Part shown: positions 48,101 through 61,125 of the stretch, one piece after another | Numbering within the stretch: position 1 is the stretch's first letter | Layout of the letters: the number at the start of each line of letters is the position of its first letter | Notes under the pieces: model-generated | Told to the model about the DNA's origin: nothing | What the model saw: the letters and a program-made list of their open reading frames with translations, nothing else | The model's database searches: none | Assembly: GCA_014621425.1 (NCBI GenBank) | Contig: JAANBB010000138.1 | Coordinates: forward strand, 1-64,000 | Length of the DNA stretch: 64,000 nt | DNA from: Cylindrodendrum hubeiense | Taxonomy: Eukaryota; Ascomycota; Sordariomycetes; Hypocreales; Nectriaceae | Direction of reading: 5' to 3' | Position numbers and translations under genes: made by a program

Positions 48101-51100
48101 AAAGTAGCCAAGTGATCAGCAGTTTGTTCGAGAGGAAGAAAGAAGAAAGAAGCACAGAGAGGAGAATACATACCCTTGCCGAGCTCCAAAGCCTTCTTCA
48201 CATCGGCCTTATCCCACTTCTCTAGCTTGTCCACATTCACCTTTTCGCCACCCTGATTCACCACCTCCTTGATGGCATTGACATAGCTTCGCAGGAACAG
48301 ATTCGTGGCCTCTTTGCTGTAAATAGCCTGCTGCATATGCAAGGCTATCAACGCACCCTCGCGATCCTCGACAATCTCCACGGTAATATCATATGCCACT
48401 CTCGCCGGATGCCACGTGTGCTCGCTCACCTTACATCCGGCCCAGGCCATATCCGCCTGCTCTTTGGTGAGGAGCTTATAGTCCATCAACACTTGGAATA
48501 CGGGCGGGAACGCGTTGGAGCGGGGAACTGCCAGCTCATCCAGTAACAAATCGAAGGGCAGGGCCGAGTGCTCGAGGGCGTCGTACACAGTCTTGCGGGT
48601 TTCCTCTATGGCCTGTCCGAATGTCTGGCCGCTGGAGCTGCGATTGAAAAGCAAGGGGAGCACATTCAAGAAGTTCCCGATGCTGCCCATGAACTTGCTG
48701 TCGAGCCTATTGGCGTCAGTAATACCGATGACTAGCTTGTCTGTAGTCTCGGTCGGCAGCAGCCGGAACAGTAGTGCCTGGAAGACGGCAAGGTAGCCAT
48801 GAAAGGACGTGGCCCTGATGCTGCGCGTGAGCTGCTTCATCTTGGCGGCCGTCTGGGCGTCCAGACGAATTCGAGCAGGGTGGGTCTTGTTCTCCTGGAG
48901 CGGCTGGCGGACCTGCGAGCGGGCGAAGGAGAACAGCCCAATGGGACGGGCGAGGTCCATAGCTTGGAGCATACGGCGGTAGTAGTCGATAGCTGACTGG
49001 AGCTTGCCGGCTCCATACGCGAGCAGCTGCTGCTCGCCGAAAGAGCGGGCCTGTGATGCGTCCGGCAGCGGCGTCAGCGGTCTGTCGCGGTTACTGTACA
49101 CCTTGTCGATGTCGAGCATCAAAATGTTTATGCTGTGGCCGTCCATCGAGATGTGGTGTGTTCCCATGAGCAGGTAATGTTGGGTGTCAGAGAGCGAGAG
49201 CAGCCGCACTCGCAGATGCACCCAGTCACCGAGATCCCACTCGTGGTCTCGCATGGCGTCGAGCTCTTCAGCCGCCTGGGCTTCGGACTCGATCGTGGCT
49301 ATCTCTAAATGCACAAAGGCCTTGGACAGGATACCCTGCATGGGCGTCTTGCTGTCGTCGTTGGACCAGAAGAAACGCGTGCGCAGGGCCTCATGCCTCT
49401 GTGCCACCGACTCGACAGCCTTTGAGAGGTCGTCGATCCGGATGCGGCCCGTGAGCTTGAATTTGTAGGCAATATTAAACGTCGTGGGGTCGTCGATATA
49501 GTGGTTCAGGAACCAGAAGCGCTTCTGCCCAAACGTCATCGGCTCGGTGTGCTCGGTAAGCTTGTCGAAGTTGACGATTTTCTTGCGCCTTGCTTCTTCC
49601 AGCTGTTTTCCCAGTGATCGTACTGCCTGTTTCTTCACCTTAGAATAGTCTGCCGGATCTATAGACGTCTCTAAAGGTGTCTTAATCGGCGATCCTGGAG
49701 TCGACATGGCGAGCGGGCTGTCTGAATACGTAGAACTGTACGGTGTCTCCGTCGATGGTTCGATGGATGGGGAAGAGGCCGCAACATAAACGACAGGAAT
49801 ATCAGAAGCAGCAGGAGAAGCAAAATTAACCTCATCACTGTCCAGCTTCTTCAAGTCCAGGATCTCGACCGGGATACCGTTCATAGCGTCATCAAGTATA
49901 GTCTCAAGCGTCGACCCAGCACCCAGAATCTTAAGCACACTTAGGTCGACGTCGAGCTCCTGCAAAAACCAGGCGCGGACCTCAACTGCCATGATGGAGT
50001 CCACTCCCTGCTCTACGAGTGTCACCTTTTCGTTCACACTTTCACCCTGAGGGATCATGAGGATTCGCTTCAACCGCTCGACGAAGGCCTCCGCAACAAT
50101 AGCCTTTGCCTCCTCGACGGACTTGGCAGTCCCGAGACGGGCACGCGGACGCTTCGTCTTGCCACTGTCACCACCATTCTGGACAGCAGCGGCATTGTGC
50201 AGCAAGAGATGGCTGAAGCAGGGGTTGGCGAGCAGTGCCGCACCGTGGCGGAAGGGCGACACACCGGTGCACACCTCGGAGCCGCCCTTCTGGCCGGGGC
50301 GGCCGGCGAGCACACCCTCGGCGAAGAGCGTGTGAAAGTCTTGCTCGGAGACGTTGCGGTAGCCTCTACGAGTGAAATAGTCTTTGTCCAGGTCGGCGTG
50401 CTCGAAATAGCCCAGCCCTTGAATGGAGCTAATGGCAATGTCGGAGCCGGCGACGCCGCGCACGTTGCGCCTCTGGGCTGCAAGAGCGGCCATAAACTGG
50501 TTGGCCATAATATACGCGGACTGACCGGCGTTGCCGACGACACTAGACATCGAGGTGAAGAGGATGAAGAAGTCGAGCGGCGTGTCGTAGAAGAACTCGT
50601 CCAGAACGACAGAGCCTTCGATCTTGGGCGGGGCTGTGCGTTGCAGAGACTCGAACTTCATGTCGTCAAACGGCGCGTCTTCCATCCTCATGGCACCGTT
50701 GGCGACACCAATGATGGGCGGCAGCTCGGCGCGGATCTCTTTGTGGGCAGCACGTAGTGACTCGCGGCGCGTCACGTCAATCGAAACCACTTTGATAGTC
50801 GCGCCCCTGGCCACGCACGAGTCGATAAACTGCTGGTTCACCTTAGGCTTCCGGCTGGAGAGGACGAGGTTGCGCGCCCCGTGGGCCACCATCCAGGTGC
50901 ATAGTGACTGGCCCAGCTCACCGGTCAGGCCGACGAGGAGGTAGGTTCCGTCAGCGCGGAATATGGTGCCGTGGTCGATGGGTCGCACAAGTGCTCGCAC
51001 CGACGAGGTGGTGATCCAGTCGACGATAGTGAGCTTGGCGTGCACGGCAGGTAAGTAGGTGACGTTCTGGAGTGCCATCACGGGAACCTGCTCACGTATC

Positions 51101-54100
51101 GACGACAATGCTAGCCGCTCTCGCTTCGTCACACTCTGCCAAGCTGCATTGAGCGCCCGACCGACCTGCTCAACGTCGTTGAAGTCTGCGCCAGGAGACA
51201 AGCCGGGCTGTGTACGTATGAAGTCAGCTGTCTTGACCGTGACCGTGTGTGGTGGGAGAGATCGGGCCACAAGATCAGAGCTGGCAGCGGCAGACTCCGG
51301 CGACAGGTCTATCAGGAACGAGGCATCGTGGGGCAAAAGTGTGCGCACCAGGCGCACAGAAAGTTTCTCGTGGATGAAGCTGTGCGGTGACGGACCATTG
51401 GTCACCACGTTACTCTTTGCCTTCATCGCTGTAGTGAAGAAAAGTCGCACGCCTTCCCTGGCCGCTTCTTCGTCCAAGGCGTCTTTTAGCAGCTGATCGG
51501 CCTCATGCACCACCACAGTGCCAAAGCGTGGTACAATGGCCAAGATGGTTTGCGCGAGATGATACGCGGCAATACCGCCAAGAGAGTTGTTAGTATTGTC
51601 GTTCTTGGCCGCCGGCAGGCGTACCGTCCACTCGGCGGGGACGCATACTCGGGACTCGACAGCCGTGTCGGCCAGCGCGAGGAGCGGCTGGCCTGTCTCG
51701 GCCTCGGTGCCCACACACAGTGTGAAGTAGCCGACCTCGCGGATCTTGAAAACCTGTAGCAGCGACTGGTCGACTTGGATAGTGACAGTCTTGCCCTTCG
51801 TTCGGGGGGCGGGCAGCAAACGCAGCGGCGACACGGTGGCTAGCACGAACGACTTGCCATCAGCCGTTGGCTCGAGCACCACCGTTGTCTTACGCGGGTA
51901 GAATTCGTCGTGCACGGCGCGGCGGTAAGTATTGTACCGGTTGTTAGCCTCGGTATACGGGAGCAATCGCGGGATTAACAGCCGACCGTCAACGTAGTGG
52001 TACTCGGGCTCGATGGTCCAGAGGAGATTGGTGTCCTGTTCCTTCTTAAGGCGTGCGCCCAGCTCGAGGCGCAACAGGGTCTCAGCCAGGGCCTGCGGTG
52101 TAGCTCTCGTGGCGGCATCGAAATCGAGCAGCTGCAGAGTGATTGTTGGATACTCGAAGCGGACGACACGGGACAGTCCGAGGATCATGGACGAGTATGG
52201 GCGCTCGGCGCGAACCTCACGTGTAACCCAGAGGATGCTGTGGCCGTTTCGCCAGAGCGTCTTGAGGCCTTCGATCTTGGACTCGGTGCGGATCTCGAGG
52301 AACTGCTCCTCTAGCTCAGTCAGGCACAAGACAGAGCTCCCCGAGGCCAGACCGTGCTGGTTGAGCTCCTCGATAGACTCGAGCTGCGTGACGGCTGCAT
52401 AGCGCGGGCCGAGTAGTTCGCTTACCCCCTTAGCCAGTTGGGCAACGGCCGCTGTGCGCCCGCCAATAACGACCAGCTGACTAGTGCTTTGAGTCGGAGT
52501 AGGAGCGGTTAGGGGAGCGCGCAGGCTGTTGACACGGTCGTCGAGAGCCTGGCTGACAAAGACCGAGAACCACTGCAGCTTGTTGTTGGTGGGGGCAAAG
52601 GGGGTGTTCGTGTCAATACCGCCGAAGCCGTGCCGGCGTGTGAGCGCATCCCATTGGTCCAGTGATAGCGACGGCCCGTTGGTGGAGACCGGTTCGGCCG
52701 ATGTGGGGCCGGACCACCACCCGGGCAGACCGCCGAGGATGGTGGACAGGCTCAGGGAGTCATTTGTGTTGACAACCAGCGCGACCAGGTAGCCGCCAGG
52801 CCGCAGGAGCTTCCTCACATTTGCAAGCGTCTCATCCAGATTGCCGGTGGTATGCAGCGCGGCCGACGCCAGCACCATGTCGTATGAGCCATCTCTCAGC
52901 CCCTGCTCTGCCGGCACCTGGTTCATGTCATATCTCGTGAACACCATGCGATCGGCCATATCACGGAAACGGTCCTGAACCACCTCCAGCGACTCGGCTG
53001 AGACATCGGTGTAAGTGTAGGAAGAGAATGCGTCGCCCAGGGCGGGCAGGATCGACGTGGTGGAGCCGGCGCCGGTGCCCGCTCCGATCTCGAGGATGTG
53101 CGTTCGCGGGAAGCGATGTGTAATCTGGGCAACGATGCGGGCGTACCACGTATTTACACTCTCCTGGCCCGGCTCCGCTGTAAGTTGTTGGTAGAACCGG
53201 TCCAGTAGCCTGTCTTTGGCTAGGTGCTCCAGGATGCTGCCGCCGCTGCGAATCTCGTCAGGTAGATGGTCACCCGCCGCCTCCAGCAGCCTCATGTAGT
53301 CGTGGTTGTAGTGCTTGGCAATAAGTGATTTAACGAAGGCTGACGAGTCTCGGAGTGCCTCACGCGGCACATAAGGGTGCTCCCCTCGCGACACGGCTTC
53401 CATAGTGCGAGCTGCGAAGTCCAACAGGTGCTGGTAATGGGTCAAGGCATTGGCCTTCTCCCACTCTGACATGGTTTCGTGGAGGTGGCGTAGGTAGGAG
53501 AATCCGACACGCTCCGTCGCAAGTAATACTGCGTCGTTCTTAGTGGACGACAGGGCGTTGTCGTCAGCTATGTCCGTATCTTCCCCTTGCATGGCTATGT
53601 CGGCGTCAGGCACGGCTGGGCGATAGTTGTAGCGTGTGTAGAGAATAGCGTCATCGCGAGGTGTTGGTGTCGCGAATGGCTGGAGCTTGACCGACTCGAA
53701 TTGTACAAATGGGTGTGCATCCGCTGAGCCCCCGTTGAATACGCCGATATCGACTACCATGTGGCCCTCGGGATTTGCGTGGGCGGATGTCTGGTACTGC
53801 AGGATGCGGTTACGAGCGGCGCTGGTGTCGCAGAAGTAAGGGTTTATAACAACGGAGTGTATTGATGTCGGCACGCAAAGCGCAAAGAGACGGTTATCAT
53901 GCGGGTGGCTGTAGGCGGCAAGGCCCGTCTGGAGAGCCGAGTCGAGCCAGCCCGGATGCATCAACAGCTTGTCTTCCCATGCGTCGCCCGACTCGTCCTC
54001 GATCTCGCCCACAGCCCAGCCCATCTTGCGCTGGATGGTCCGCACGCCCGTAAACGGCGAGCTGTAGTTGTAACCCAGCTTGGTGAGCTGCGAATAAAGT

Positions 54101-57100
54101 CGCTCGGGCTCCGTCTCCACCAAGTTAATCTCATCGCGGCGGACCACAGGTAATGTGTCCGGCTCTGCCTCATGGAAGACGGCCGTGACGTTGGTGCTGA
54201 AGTTAAGGGCCAGCGGTGTGGCACTGTCGAATGGAAGGCCGGAGTAGCAGGCGATGCGGCCGAACAACTCATCGTCAGTAGACCGCACTACGCTCAGGGT
54301 TATCTTGGTCTCCATGCCGACATTCTCGTCTTCAAAGGAGAGAGCGCGGTTGATTATGACATCGTCGAGGGTGATAAGCCCCAGCTTGCGACCGGCAGTA
54401 GATGCCGCGATAGCTTCTACGGTCAATGATATATAGCCCATCGCGGGGAACACACTCTGGCCTTGCAACCCGTGGCCCTGGAGCCAGCTGTTCTCGGCCG
54501 GACGCAGGATATTACGCCACGAGATCTCGTTGTCCGTCTCCGTCTCTACCAACCGTCGCCCCAGGAGCGGGTGTGGCGGGGCATGTATGTTTCTATGGGC
54601 GCCCGAGACGCGGGTGAGTGAGTAAAAGGATCGGGAGTGGTCGAAGGGGTAGGTCGGGAGGTTGGCTACGGCCTGCTTCGGTAGAGAGGCAGCGCCAGAT
54701 ATCAGCTTCTCGAATCCGTCAAAATCAACCGATAAGGCACCTAGGTGCGTCCAGAGGTATCCAAGGGCTGAGGCCAGCTCGTCCACGTCGTCCTGGTTGC
54801 GGGCCAGCAGCCCCGTGTAGGGGATCCAGTGCCCGGCCGCCTGCTTTATCGTGTCGAGAGCCGGTCCTTTGAGCGCGGGATGGGGACCGAACTCGATGGC
54901 CAAGTCCAAGGGCCCAGCCTCGGTGACTGCCTGCGATATGGCCAACTCGAACAGAACGGTGTTGGCCATGTTGTCGGCCCAATATTGGGACTTCTCGATG
55001 TCCTTCTTAGTCATGACATGACCGCCATCGACGACACTGGAGAACCATCTTGTGCCGTTGCCCTCCTCCACCTTATAGCCGGCCCTCGCGAGGCCAGCGA
55101 TGTAGGGCTCCAGACAAGGCAGCATGTGAGCAGAGTGGTAGGCTTTGTCGACCTGTAGCCGGCGCGCGAACTTGCCTTCGTCCTTTAAGATGGCGACGGC
55201 CTCTTCGATGGCATCCTCGTCACCTGAGAGAGTGATGCTAGTCGAGGAGTTACGCGCTGCGACCTGAATCCTCCCGACATAATCGTCCAGGTTGCAGAAC
55301 TCTTGAGCATCCTCGAACGAGGTACCGACGGCCATCATGGCACCAGGGCACCCCACGCGAGCGATCTTAGCGTAGAGACCGCGATAGTGAGCAACGCGGA
55401 TCGCAGTTGTGGCCGAGAGGAAGCCTGCGGCATATGCGGCACCAATCTCGCCAGAGGAGTGACCTACAACAGCACGCAGCTGAATGCCCGCCGCCCTGAG
55501 CAGGTCCACCAGCACAATTTGGATGGCCGTGCATAGCGGTTGGGCGATGGCTGCCTCGGAAAGCCGGGAGGACTCGTGCTTGGCAAGCAGCTGCTCGCTC
55601 AACGTCCAGTCAGGCCGGTCGCCATCAGGAAGCGTAGTCAGGGCTCTCTGAAGCTCGGCAATACGCTGGGCAGCAAACGGCGACTTCTCAATGAGCCGAG
55701 CCCCCATCCGCAACCACTGGGCTCCCTGGCCAGTGAAGACGCCGAGAATACCAGGCTTAGAAATGTCGTAGTAACGGGTAGCCATGCCGTTATCGCTAGT
55801 ATTGTTGTCGTCAGCAAGCAGGTCGTCAATTCTCTGAATGGCTGTTTCGATGTCAGCAGCAATGACGGGCTTGCGGAAAGCGAGTGTCGACCGGCGTGTC
55901 TGTAGTGTGTAAGCCAGGTCGCGGATGTTAGTGTCCGGGTTCGCCTGGAGGTAGGTTTTTAGGTCTTCGAGCATGGCGCGGATGGTAGATGGAGAGGCGG
56001 CCGAGATGGTGAGTGGAATGAATGATCGGACGGCAACAGCAACAGCAGTCTTCTTGTTCTGTGATTCAACCTCATGATACTCAAGAATGGCGTGTGCATT
56101 GGTGCCACCGAACCCTGTCATGGTATAAGCCTATCAGCCCTCACAGCTACTAATTAGACTTTGATTCTGATGAATCTTGGACTTACCGAAACTGTTGATA
56201 CTAACTCGGCGCGGCTGGCCGGGAAGCGTATTCGGCCAAGGCGTGGCTGAGGTGGGAATCACGAGATTATCATAGAACGGGGCGACGCGGTCACTGAGGT
56301 TCTTGAAATGAAGATTAGGCGGGATTGTGCCGTGCTGCATAGCCATGGCAGAGCCGATCAAGCTAGCAAGACCGGCGGCACCTTCTGTGTGTCTGCGAGA
56401 AAAAAGTATAAAGTGTCAGTCTATGATGATACAAACAAATGCAAGTCTCGAAGCGAAGAGTTGGTTGTAACATACCCAACAATAGTCTTGATAGATCCCA
56501 CATAGAGCTTATCAGTTGGCTTGCCATCCTGGAAAAAGGACCGCGCAATGGCTTCCGCCTCTTGCGGGTCACCAGCTGGTGTACCAGTGCCGTGCGCGTG
56601 GAAGAGCTGGGGACGATCTTTTGGATCGTTGATGTTGAGCCCGGCTCGGGCGTATGTGTCTCGAATGAGCTGTGCCTGGGCGATGTTACTGGGCATCGTC
56701 AACCCGGCCGTTTTGCCATCCTGGTTCACTGGAGTTGTAGAAATGCATTAAGCGCACGTTCAAATATATTGACAATGAATTTGTAAGGGAGAGGAAACAA
56801 GGTGGATGATGGAAAGACTTACCAGCCGTCCCACGAATCACGCAGTCAATATGATCGCCATCTCTGAGCGCCGCACTAAGTGGCTTCAGCACGACGGCTG
56901 CAATGCCCTCGCCACGCGCATAGCCGTCAGCTGCAGCATCCCACATCTTACTACTGCCCGTGGGTGACAGCATGTGAAGGTTGCTCTCTTTGATAAATAT
57001 GCCTGTGATGGAAGTCCGGCCGTGTCAGCATCAACAATCCCGCGTTCCCAGCGTAGTTACATCCGTGGGGAGGTTTCCAAAAACCCACCTGGAGCGACGA

Positions 57101-57787
57101 TCAAGTTGGCACCGGCCGCAATAGCGATCGAACATTCGCCATTCCGCAGAGCTGTCACCCCCTGGTGAACGGCCACCAGCGAGGAAGAGCAAGCCGTGTC
57201 GATGGTCATGCTAGGTCCGTGCCAGTCGAAAAAATAAGAGACGCGGTTTGAGATGATGGCACGACTCTCGCCTGTCGCAGCGTACGTTGGAGTCAGGTCC
57301 CAGTCGCGATTAACGATCTGAGCCCAGTCATCGCACATCATGCCGACATACACAGCTGTGTTAGATCCCCTAAGGTTTTCGATAGTTTGACCGCCAGCGC
57401 ACCTGCAGGAAGGGGAGTGAGCGGGTCAGCTCGAACAAGAACACAACATGGCAAAAGAACATACAACGAGTCATAGACAGTCTCCAATACTAGACGCTGC
57501 TGTGGGTCAATAGCCTCAGCTTCGGCCGGTTGGACGTTAAAGAAGGTATTGTCAAACCGGGTTACGTCTTCCTCGATAAAATATGCGTTTAAGGCGTCCG
57601 TGGCGCCGTGATGTGAGCCGTTAGCGTGGTAGAACCCGGTGGCATCAAAACGTTCGGTCGGAACGCGCTTCGAGAGATCGCGCGGCGACTGGAGTAATTC
57701 CCATAGCTTCGAGGGCGAATCTGAGCCGCCTGGGAAGCGACATGCCATGCCGATGACGGCAATAGGCTCCTGCTCCGGCACTGCCAT
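45125..57787 (-). CDS. PKS-NRPS hybrid megasynthase (KS-MAT-DH-MT-KR-ACP-C-A-PCP-R)
   Basis: Seven exons in minus order: 57465-57787, 57089-57402, 56823-57002, 56476-56728, 56187-56392, 48174-56114, 45125-48087. All are GT-AG and in phase, giving about 4059 residues. KS starts [15 protein letters not shown], with active Cys in DTACSSSL and His in HAHGTGT. MAT has GHSSGE (about 643). DH has [10 protein letters not shown] (about 973). C-methyltransferase has LEIGAGTG (about 1433). KR has GLTGELG (about 2152) with its Tyr in SAYIMANQF (about 2293). ACP has GVDSIM (about 2465). C has HHISMDG (about 2745). A has [11 protein letters not shown] (about 3238). PCP has GGNSLL (about 3668). R has [10 protein letters not shown] (about 3748), Ser in HVLSSGAL and Tyr/Lys in GYVSSKW (about 3884). 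No working enoyl-reductase motif is seen between MT and KR; the partner ER is divergent. The intact Ser/Tyr/Lys set of R favours reductive release over Dieckmann cyclisation. Length and order match cytochalasan-type synthases (about 4000 residues). Substrate amino acid not predicted. Confidence 0.93.
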
Positions 57788-58853
57788 TTTGCTTTCGCAC
57801 AATGGATGATGTCTCAATCTTGTGCTGTCTAAGATTGGAAGGGGGGGAAGCACCTGGGGTAGCGGTGGGAGGTTTTGATCGAGCCAGGGTCAAGTGAAAG
57901 GGTAGTTGGATTCAAAGGCGAGCATGCGCCAAGAAAGCTTCAAGACCCAAACACTTAAGTGCTGAAGCAACGTGCCCCAAAGCTGGTCTGCAAGGGTTGT
58001 GGAAGTACTAGCAAGATTCGATGCTAGCAATCACAAGTTGGTCCAATTTTCGATTCGTTGGAGGGGTCGGAGTTATGATCTCTGACAGAAGCTGCGAGAA
58101 AAACGAAAGCTGAGGTGTTGATATGTTGGCAACTTCAGATAGTAAGTAAAGGGCCCATGGGGTCCAGTGTTAGCTATATTCTTTTCTTGTCATGTTTTCC
58201 TTACTAGCTTGAGCGGCAAAGTGTGTCGAGGGAAGGGGGCATGAGGCTCACTCAAATAGACCGGACGCCTATTTTCTCGATCTTTGTGTCTTTGGTATGA
58301 CAAATTAGCTTTCTGTGCCTGAATCCCACTTCGTCAACCCCTGCACCTACCTCTTGGCCACTGGCTCGGAAACCCCGAGTAATACCACCCCGAATAACAC
58401 CGAGTTCCATTTACCATGGTCGGACAGGCTTGAGGATCGCCCCTAACCCGTGTACCGTTTAACTTTCTGTCTTTCTTTCTACTATCCCCATTATGGCTAT
58501 GGTAGAATTAATGCAGCCGGCGAAGACGGACAGCATCCGCCGGAGTGATTCGGAGCTTTTCGGCTAACACTTTAAGCTTACTCTAACAACGGAATCCTTT
58601 CAAGGACAGCATGAGCAACGCTCTGGTATGCATCCAGTCATTATTTATTTAGTAGCATTTCCAGGGCCTTTTAGTGTTCAGTAGTAATGATTGAATACAT
58701 GCAAGGGTGTTGTCGACTCCGTTCCTAAGGGATACACTTTATTTGCCTTACACATTTCTATTCATAAATACGGTGCGGAAGAACCAATTACAGAGCCACT
58801 CGACATTCTCGAAGCTCTGTTTGTTTACCAAACTGCACGATTTCAGAAGCAAA
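57788..58853. promoter_or_regulatory. Divergent promoter of PKS-NRPS and enoyl reductase
   Basis: 1066 bp between the start codons of the synthase (minus) and its enoyl reductase (plus). A compact group of CGG/CCG triplets lies at 58516-58565 (ccggcgaagacgg, ccgccgg, ttcggagcttttcgg), as expected for a Zn2Cys6 activator. I did not find a perfect AflR-type TCG-N5-CGA site. Shared control would fix the stoichiometry of two proteins that act as one complex. Confidence 0.5.
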
Positions 58854-60014
58854 ATGACCATCACAGTGAAGACACAGGCCGCCTTAGTCGGCGGTCCGAA
58901 TGGCGACATCATACTCTCCAACTCGGCCCCGCTCCCACAAGGACCACTCCGAGCCCACGAAATGGCGGTGGCGGTCCAGGCTATTTCGCTCAACCCGGTT
59001 GATACGAAGATGACGGGTGCCTGCCACACGGAGGGCGCCGTTCTGGGATGTGACTTCGCCGGGCTGGTAACAGACGTGGGCTCGACTGCCGCCGAGGAAT
59101 GGGGCTTCCGGGTAGGAGACCGCGTCGCTGCCTCGACCATTGGGATGAACCCGCTGCGGCCCAGCGTCGGGGGTTTCGCCGAGCACACGGTATGCTCGGC
59201 GCGGGGCGCCCTGAAGATCCCTGATGACTGGACTTTCGCGCAGGCAGCGGGAGGCATTGGTGGTACCGCCTGGGTCACGATGTCGTGGGCGCTGTTCCAT
59301 GCCATGGGCCTGCCAGCCGGGCCTCAGCTCGAGCCGCTCAACAGCCGCATCCTGCCACCACAACTGGAGCCCAAGCTCAACATTTTTACGGCCCATAGCG
59401 CCGGCGACGGCTCGAAACCGGCGACCTCGGTGCTGGTCAGCGGCGGAGCCAGTTACACGGGTACGGCGGCAATCCAACTGCTCAAGTTGGCCGGGTTTAC
59501 CGTCATTGCGACGTGCTCGGCGGCTAGCTTCGAGCTGGCGCGCTCGTTCGGGGCCGACGTCGTCTTCGACTACACCTCGCCAACGGCCGTGGAAGACATC
59601 CGTGCCCACACGCGCAACTCGCTACGCCTGGCTATCGACTGCATCACCACGCCCGACTCAACGCGCCTCTGCTACGCTGCTCTGGGCCGCGCCGGCGGCC
59701 GCTACGTGGCGCTAGACCCCTACAGCGACGCCGTTGTAGCGACACGCGCCATCGTGCGCCCCAGCTGGGTGTTTGGCCTCGAGCTACTTGGCGACGAGAT
59801 CGCCTGGCCGGCGCCGCATAACAGGAAGCCGAACCACATCGCCGAAAACTTCCTCGGGGTGTGGAGCCGCACAATGCAGGGGCTCGTGAATCGTAAGCTT
59901 ATCCACTTCCACCCACAGATAGTGCGTGATAGCGGGCTGGCTGGCGCGTTGGAAGGTTTGGACGATATTCGGAGCAAGAAGATCTCAGGTCAGAAGCTGA
60001 TCTACACCCTGTGA
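58854..60014 (+). CDS. Trans-acting enoyl reductase (MDR family) for the PKS-NRPS
   Basis: Intronless, 386 residues from the ATG at 58854. A longer frame from 58707 adds 49 residues without family character and is taken as leader. It is a zinc-free medium-chain dehydrogenase/reductase: ISLNPVDTKMTG, VLGCDFAGLVTDVG, FRVGDRVAA and FAEHTVC in the catalytic half, and the NADPH loop SGGASYTGTAAIQLLKLAG at about residue 196. The LNPVDTK and YTGTA wording and the length match LovC-type stand-alone enoyl reductases that reduce the alpha,beta-double bond of the growing chain on fungal synthases lacking a working ER. Its position, back-to-back with the synthase, is the standard arrangement. Confidence 0.92.
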   Translation: MTITVKTQAALVGGPNGDIILSNSAPLPQGPLRAHEMAVAVQAISLNPVDTKMTGACHTEGAVLGCDFAGLVTDVGSTAAEEWGFRVGDRVAASTIGMNPLRPSVGGFAEHTVCSARGALKIPDDWTFAQAAGGIGGTAWVTMSWALFHAMGLPAGPQLEPLNSRILPPQLEPKLNIFTAHSAGDGSKPATSVLVSGGASYTGTAAIQLLKLAGFTVIATCSAASFELARSFGADVVFDYTSPTAVEDIRAHTRNSLRLAIDCITTPDSTRLCYAALGRAGGRYVALDPYSDAVVATRAIVRPSWVFGLELLGDEIAWPAPHNRKPNHIAENFLGVWSRTMQGLVNRKLIHFHPQIVRDSGLAGALEGLDDIRSKKISGQKLIYTL

Positions 60015-60545
60015 GAGGTCGGGGATACTGTACGCGGTACAGATTAAGGGAAAGGGTGTTAGTGGGAGCAAATTGTTAGACCCGAGATGCATCGATCAAG
60101 CCGTGTCCTATTTTACACCTTAAATGTGAAGCATCCAGCAACATCAGTTAATCCCATCGGGATACAATGTCAGCCGCTTTACCTCGCTGCATAGGCAGAT
60201 ACGAACACGCACATTCTTTAAATGAAATGGTAGCTAAGTGGCGAGGTAGATCGGCGAGTTATAGCAAGAACAACCTATTCAGCTAGTAAGAGAGTATTTG
60301 TCAATACTCAGGGCCAAACACTACAGTTGGAAAGGCATACGTTAACTTAATGCCACATTTAAATTCATTAGCCAAGCGATACGAATCTAGCCTGTTGGGA
60401 ATTTACTTGCCTTTCTTCATGGTTAAGAATTTATTATTGTTAGACGTGAACCATGCATTCTAAAACAAACCACATCTCTATAGGTCATATTCTGTGTTTC
60501 TGCCGTGCGCTCATACTATTTAACCAAACTTGTCAAAAGTACTTC
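60015..60545. other. Intergenic, no supported gene
   Basis: 3' flank of the enoyl reductase and of the decayed minus-strand aldolase. Nothing recognised. Confidence 0.5.
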
Positions 60546-61125
60546 CTAGCGGTATCCCCTTTCGCTCTTTTCGACTTTGGGCAGTGCAGCAACACATTTT
60601 GTAGCGCCGAGGCTCAAGTCTATTGCGCACAGCACTTATCGGACATGGAGCGTGTTGATGGCCCAGTTCTGCAATTCATTATTGTAATAAATCCCAGTCA
60701 ATCCCATTATCTTGTCATGTTGCTGACAAGCCTCGCTGACCGATTCCAAAGCCGAGCGGAAAATAGGCGTCTGGAAGTCACCCGGGATGACCAACTCAAT
60801 CGCCAGGTCGTTAGATCCGATCAGGAGCACGTCAGCACCCCCGACTGCTGTGTTCTCATCGATATTCTCAATAGCACCCTTGGTCTCTGTCGTGAGGATA
60901 ACTCACGATGCAGATGTGTAACTTTCGCTGATGACTCGGTCCTGAGGTGTCATCTTGAGCGAAAAGATAGGCAGCTGGCCAGTCATCGACCAGCGACACA
61001 ATGGCGGGTATTTCGAAATAGACACGGCGGCTTTGGCGTCCTCTAAAGATTATACGGACTAATTTCTGAAAGTATAGTGCGGCGCTCCGTGTCCTCATAG
61101 AGTTAATAATCCGGCTGTCCAACCA
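60546..61125 (-). pseudogene. HpcH/HpaI-type aldolase remnant
   Basis: Read minus from about 61044: EDAKAAVSISKYPPL, MTGQLPIFSLKM, a TGA after SYTSAS, then VILTTETKGAIENIDE, VGGADVLLIGSNDLAIEL, EACQQHDKIMGLTGIYY, NWAINTLHVR, a TAA where the family has Tyr, and VLCAIDLSLGATKCVAAL to a stop at 60546. VDVLLIGSNDLS and the MGLAGIYDN ending are the signature of class II 2-keto-3-deoxy aldolases (HpcH/HpaI) that cleave or form 4-hydroxy-2-oxo acids. Two internal stops and no readable N-terminus beyond about 61.1 kb make it non-functional. It lies between two cluster genes. The plus-strand frame at 60453-61046 is only its antisense shadow. Confidence 0.7.

Noticed and set aside
45200..57200. Many plus-strand frames of 60-186 codons across the PKS-NRPS
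   Set aside because: All lie antisense to G+C-rich megasynthase codons and have no independent motifs.
60453..61046. 197-codon plus-strand open frame
   Set aside because: It is the antisense of the decayed aldolase, whose family motifs read clearly on the minus strand.
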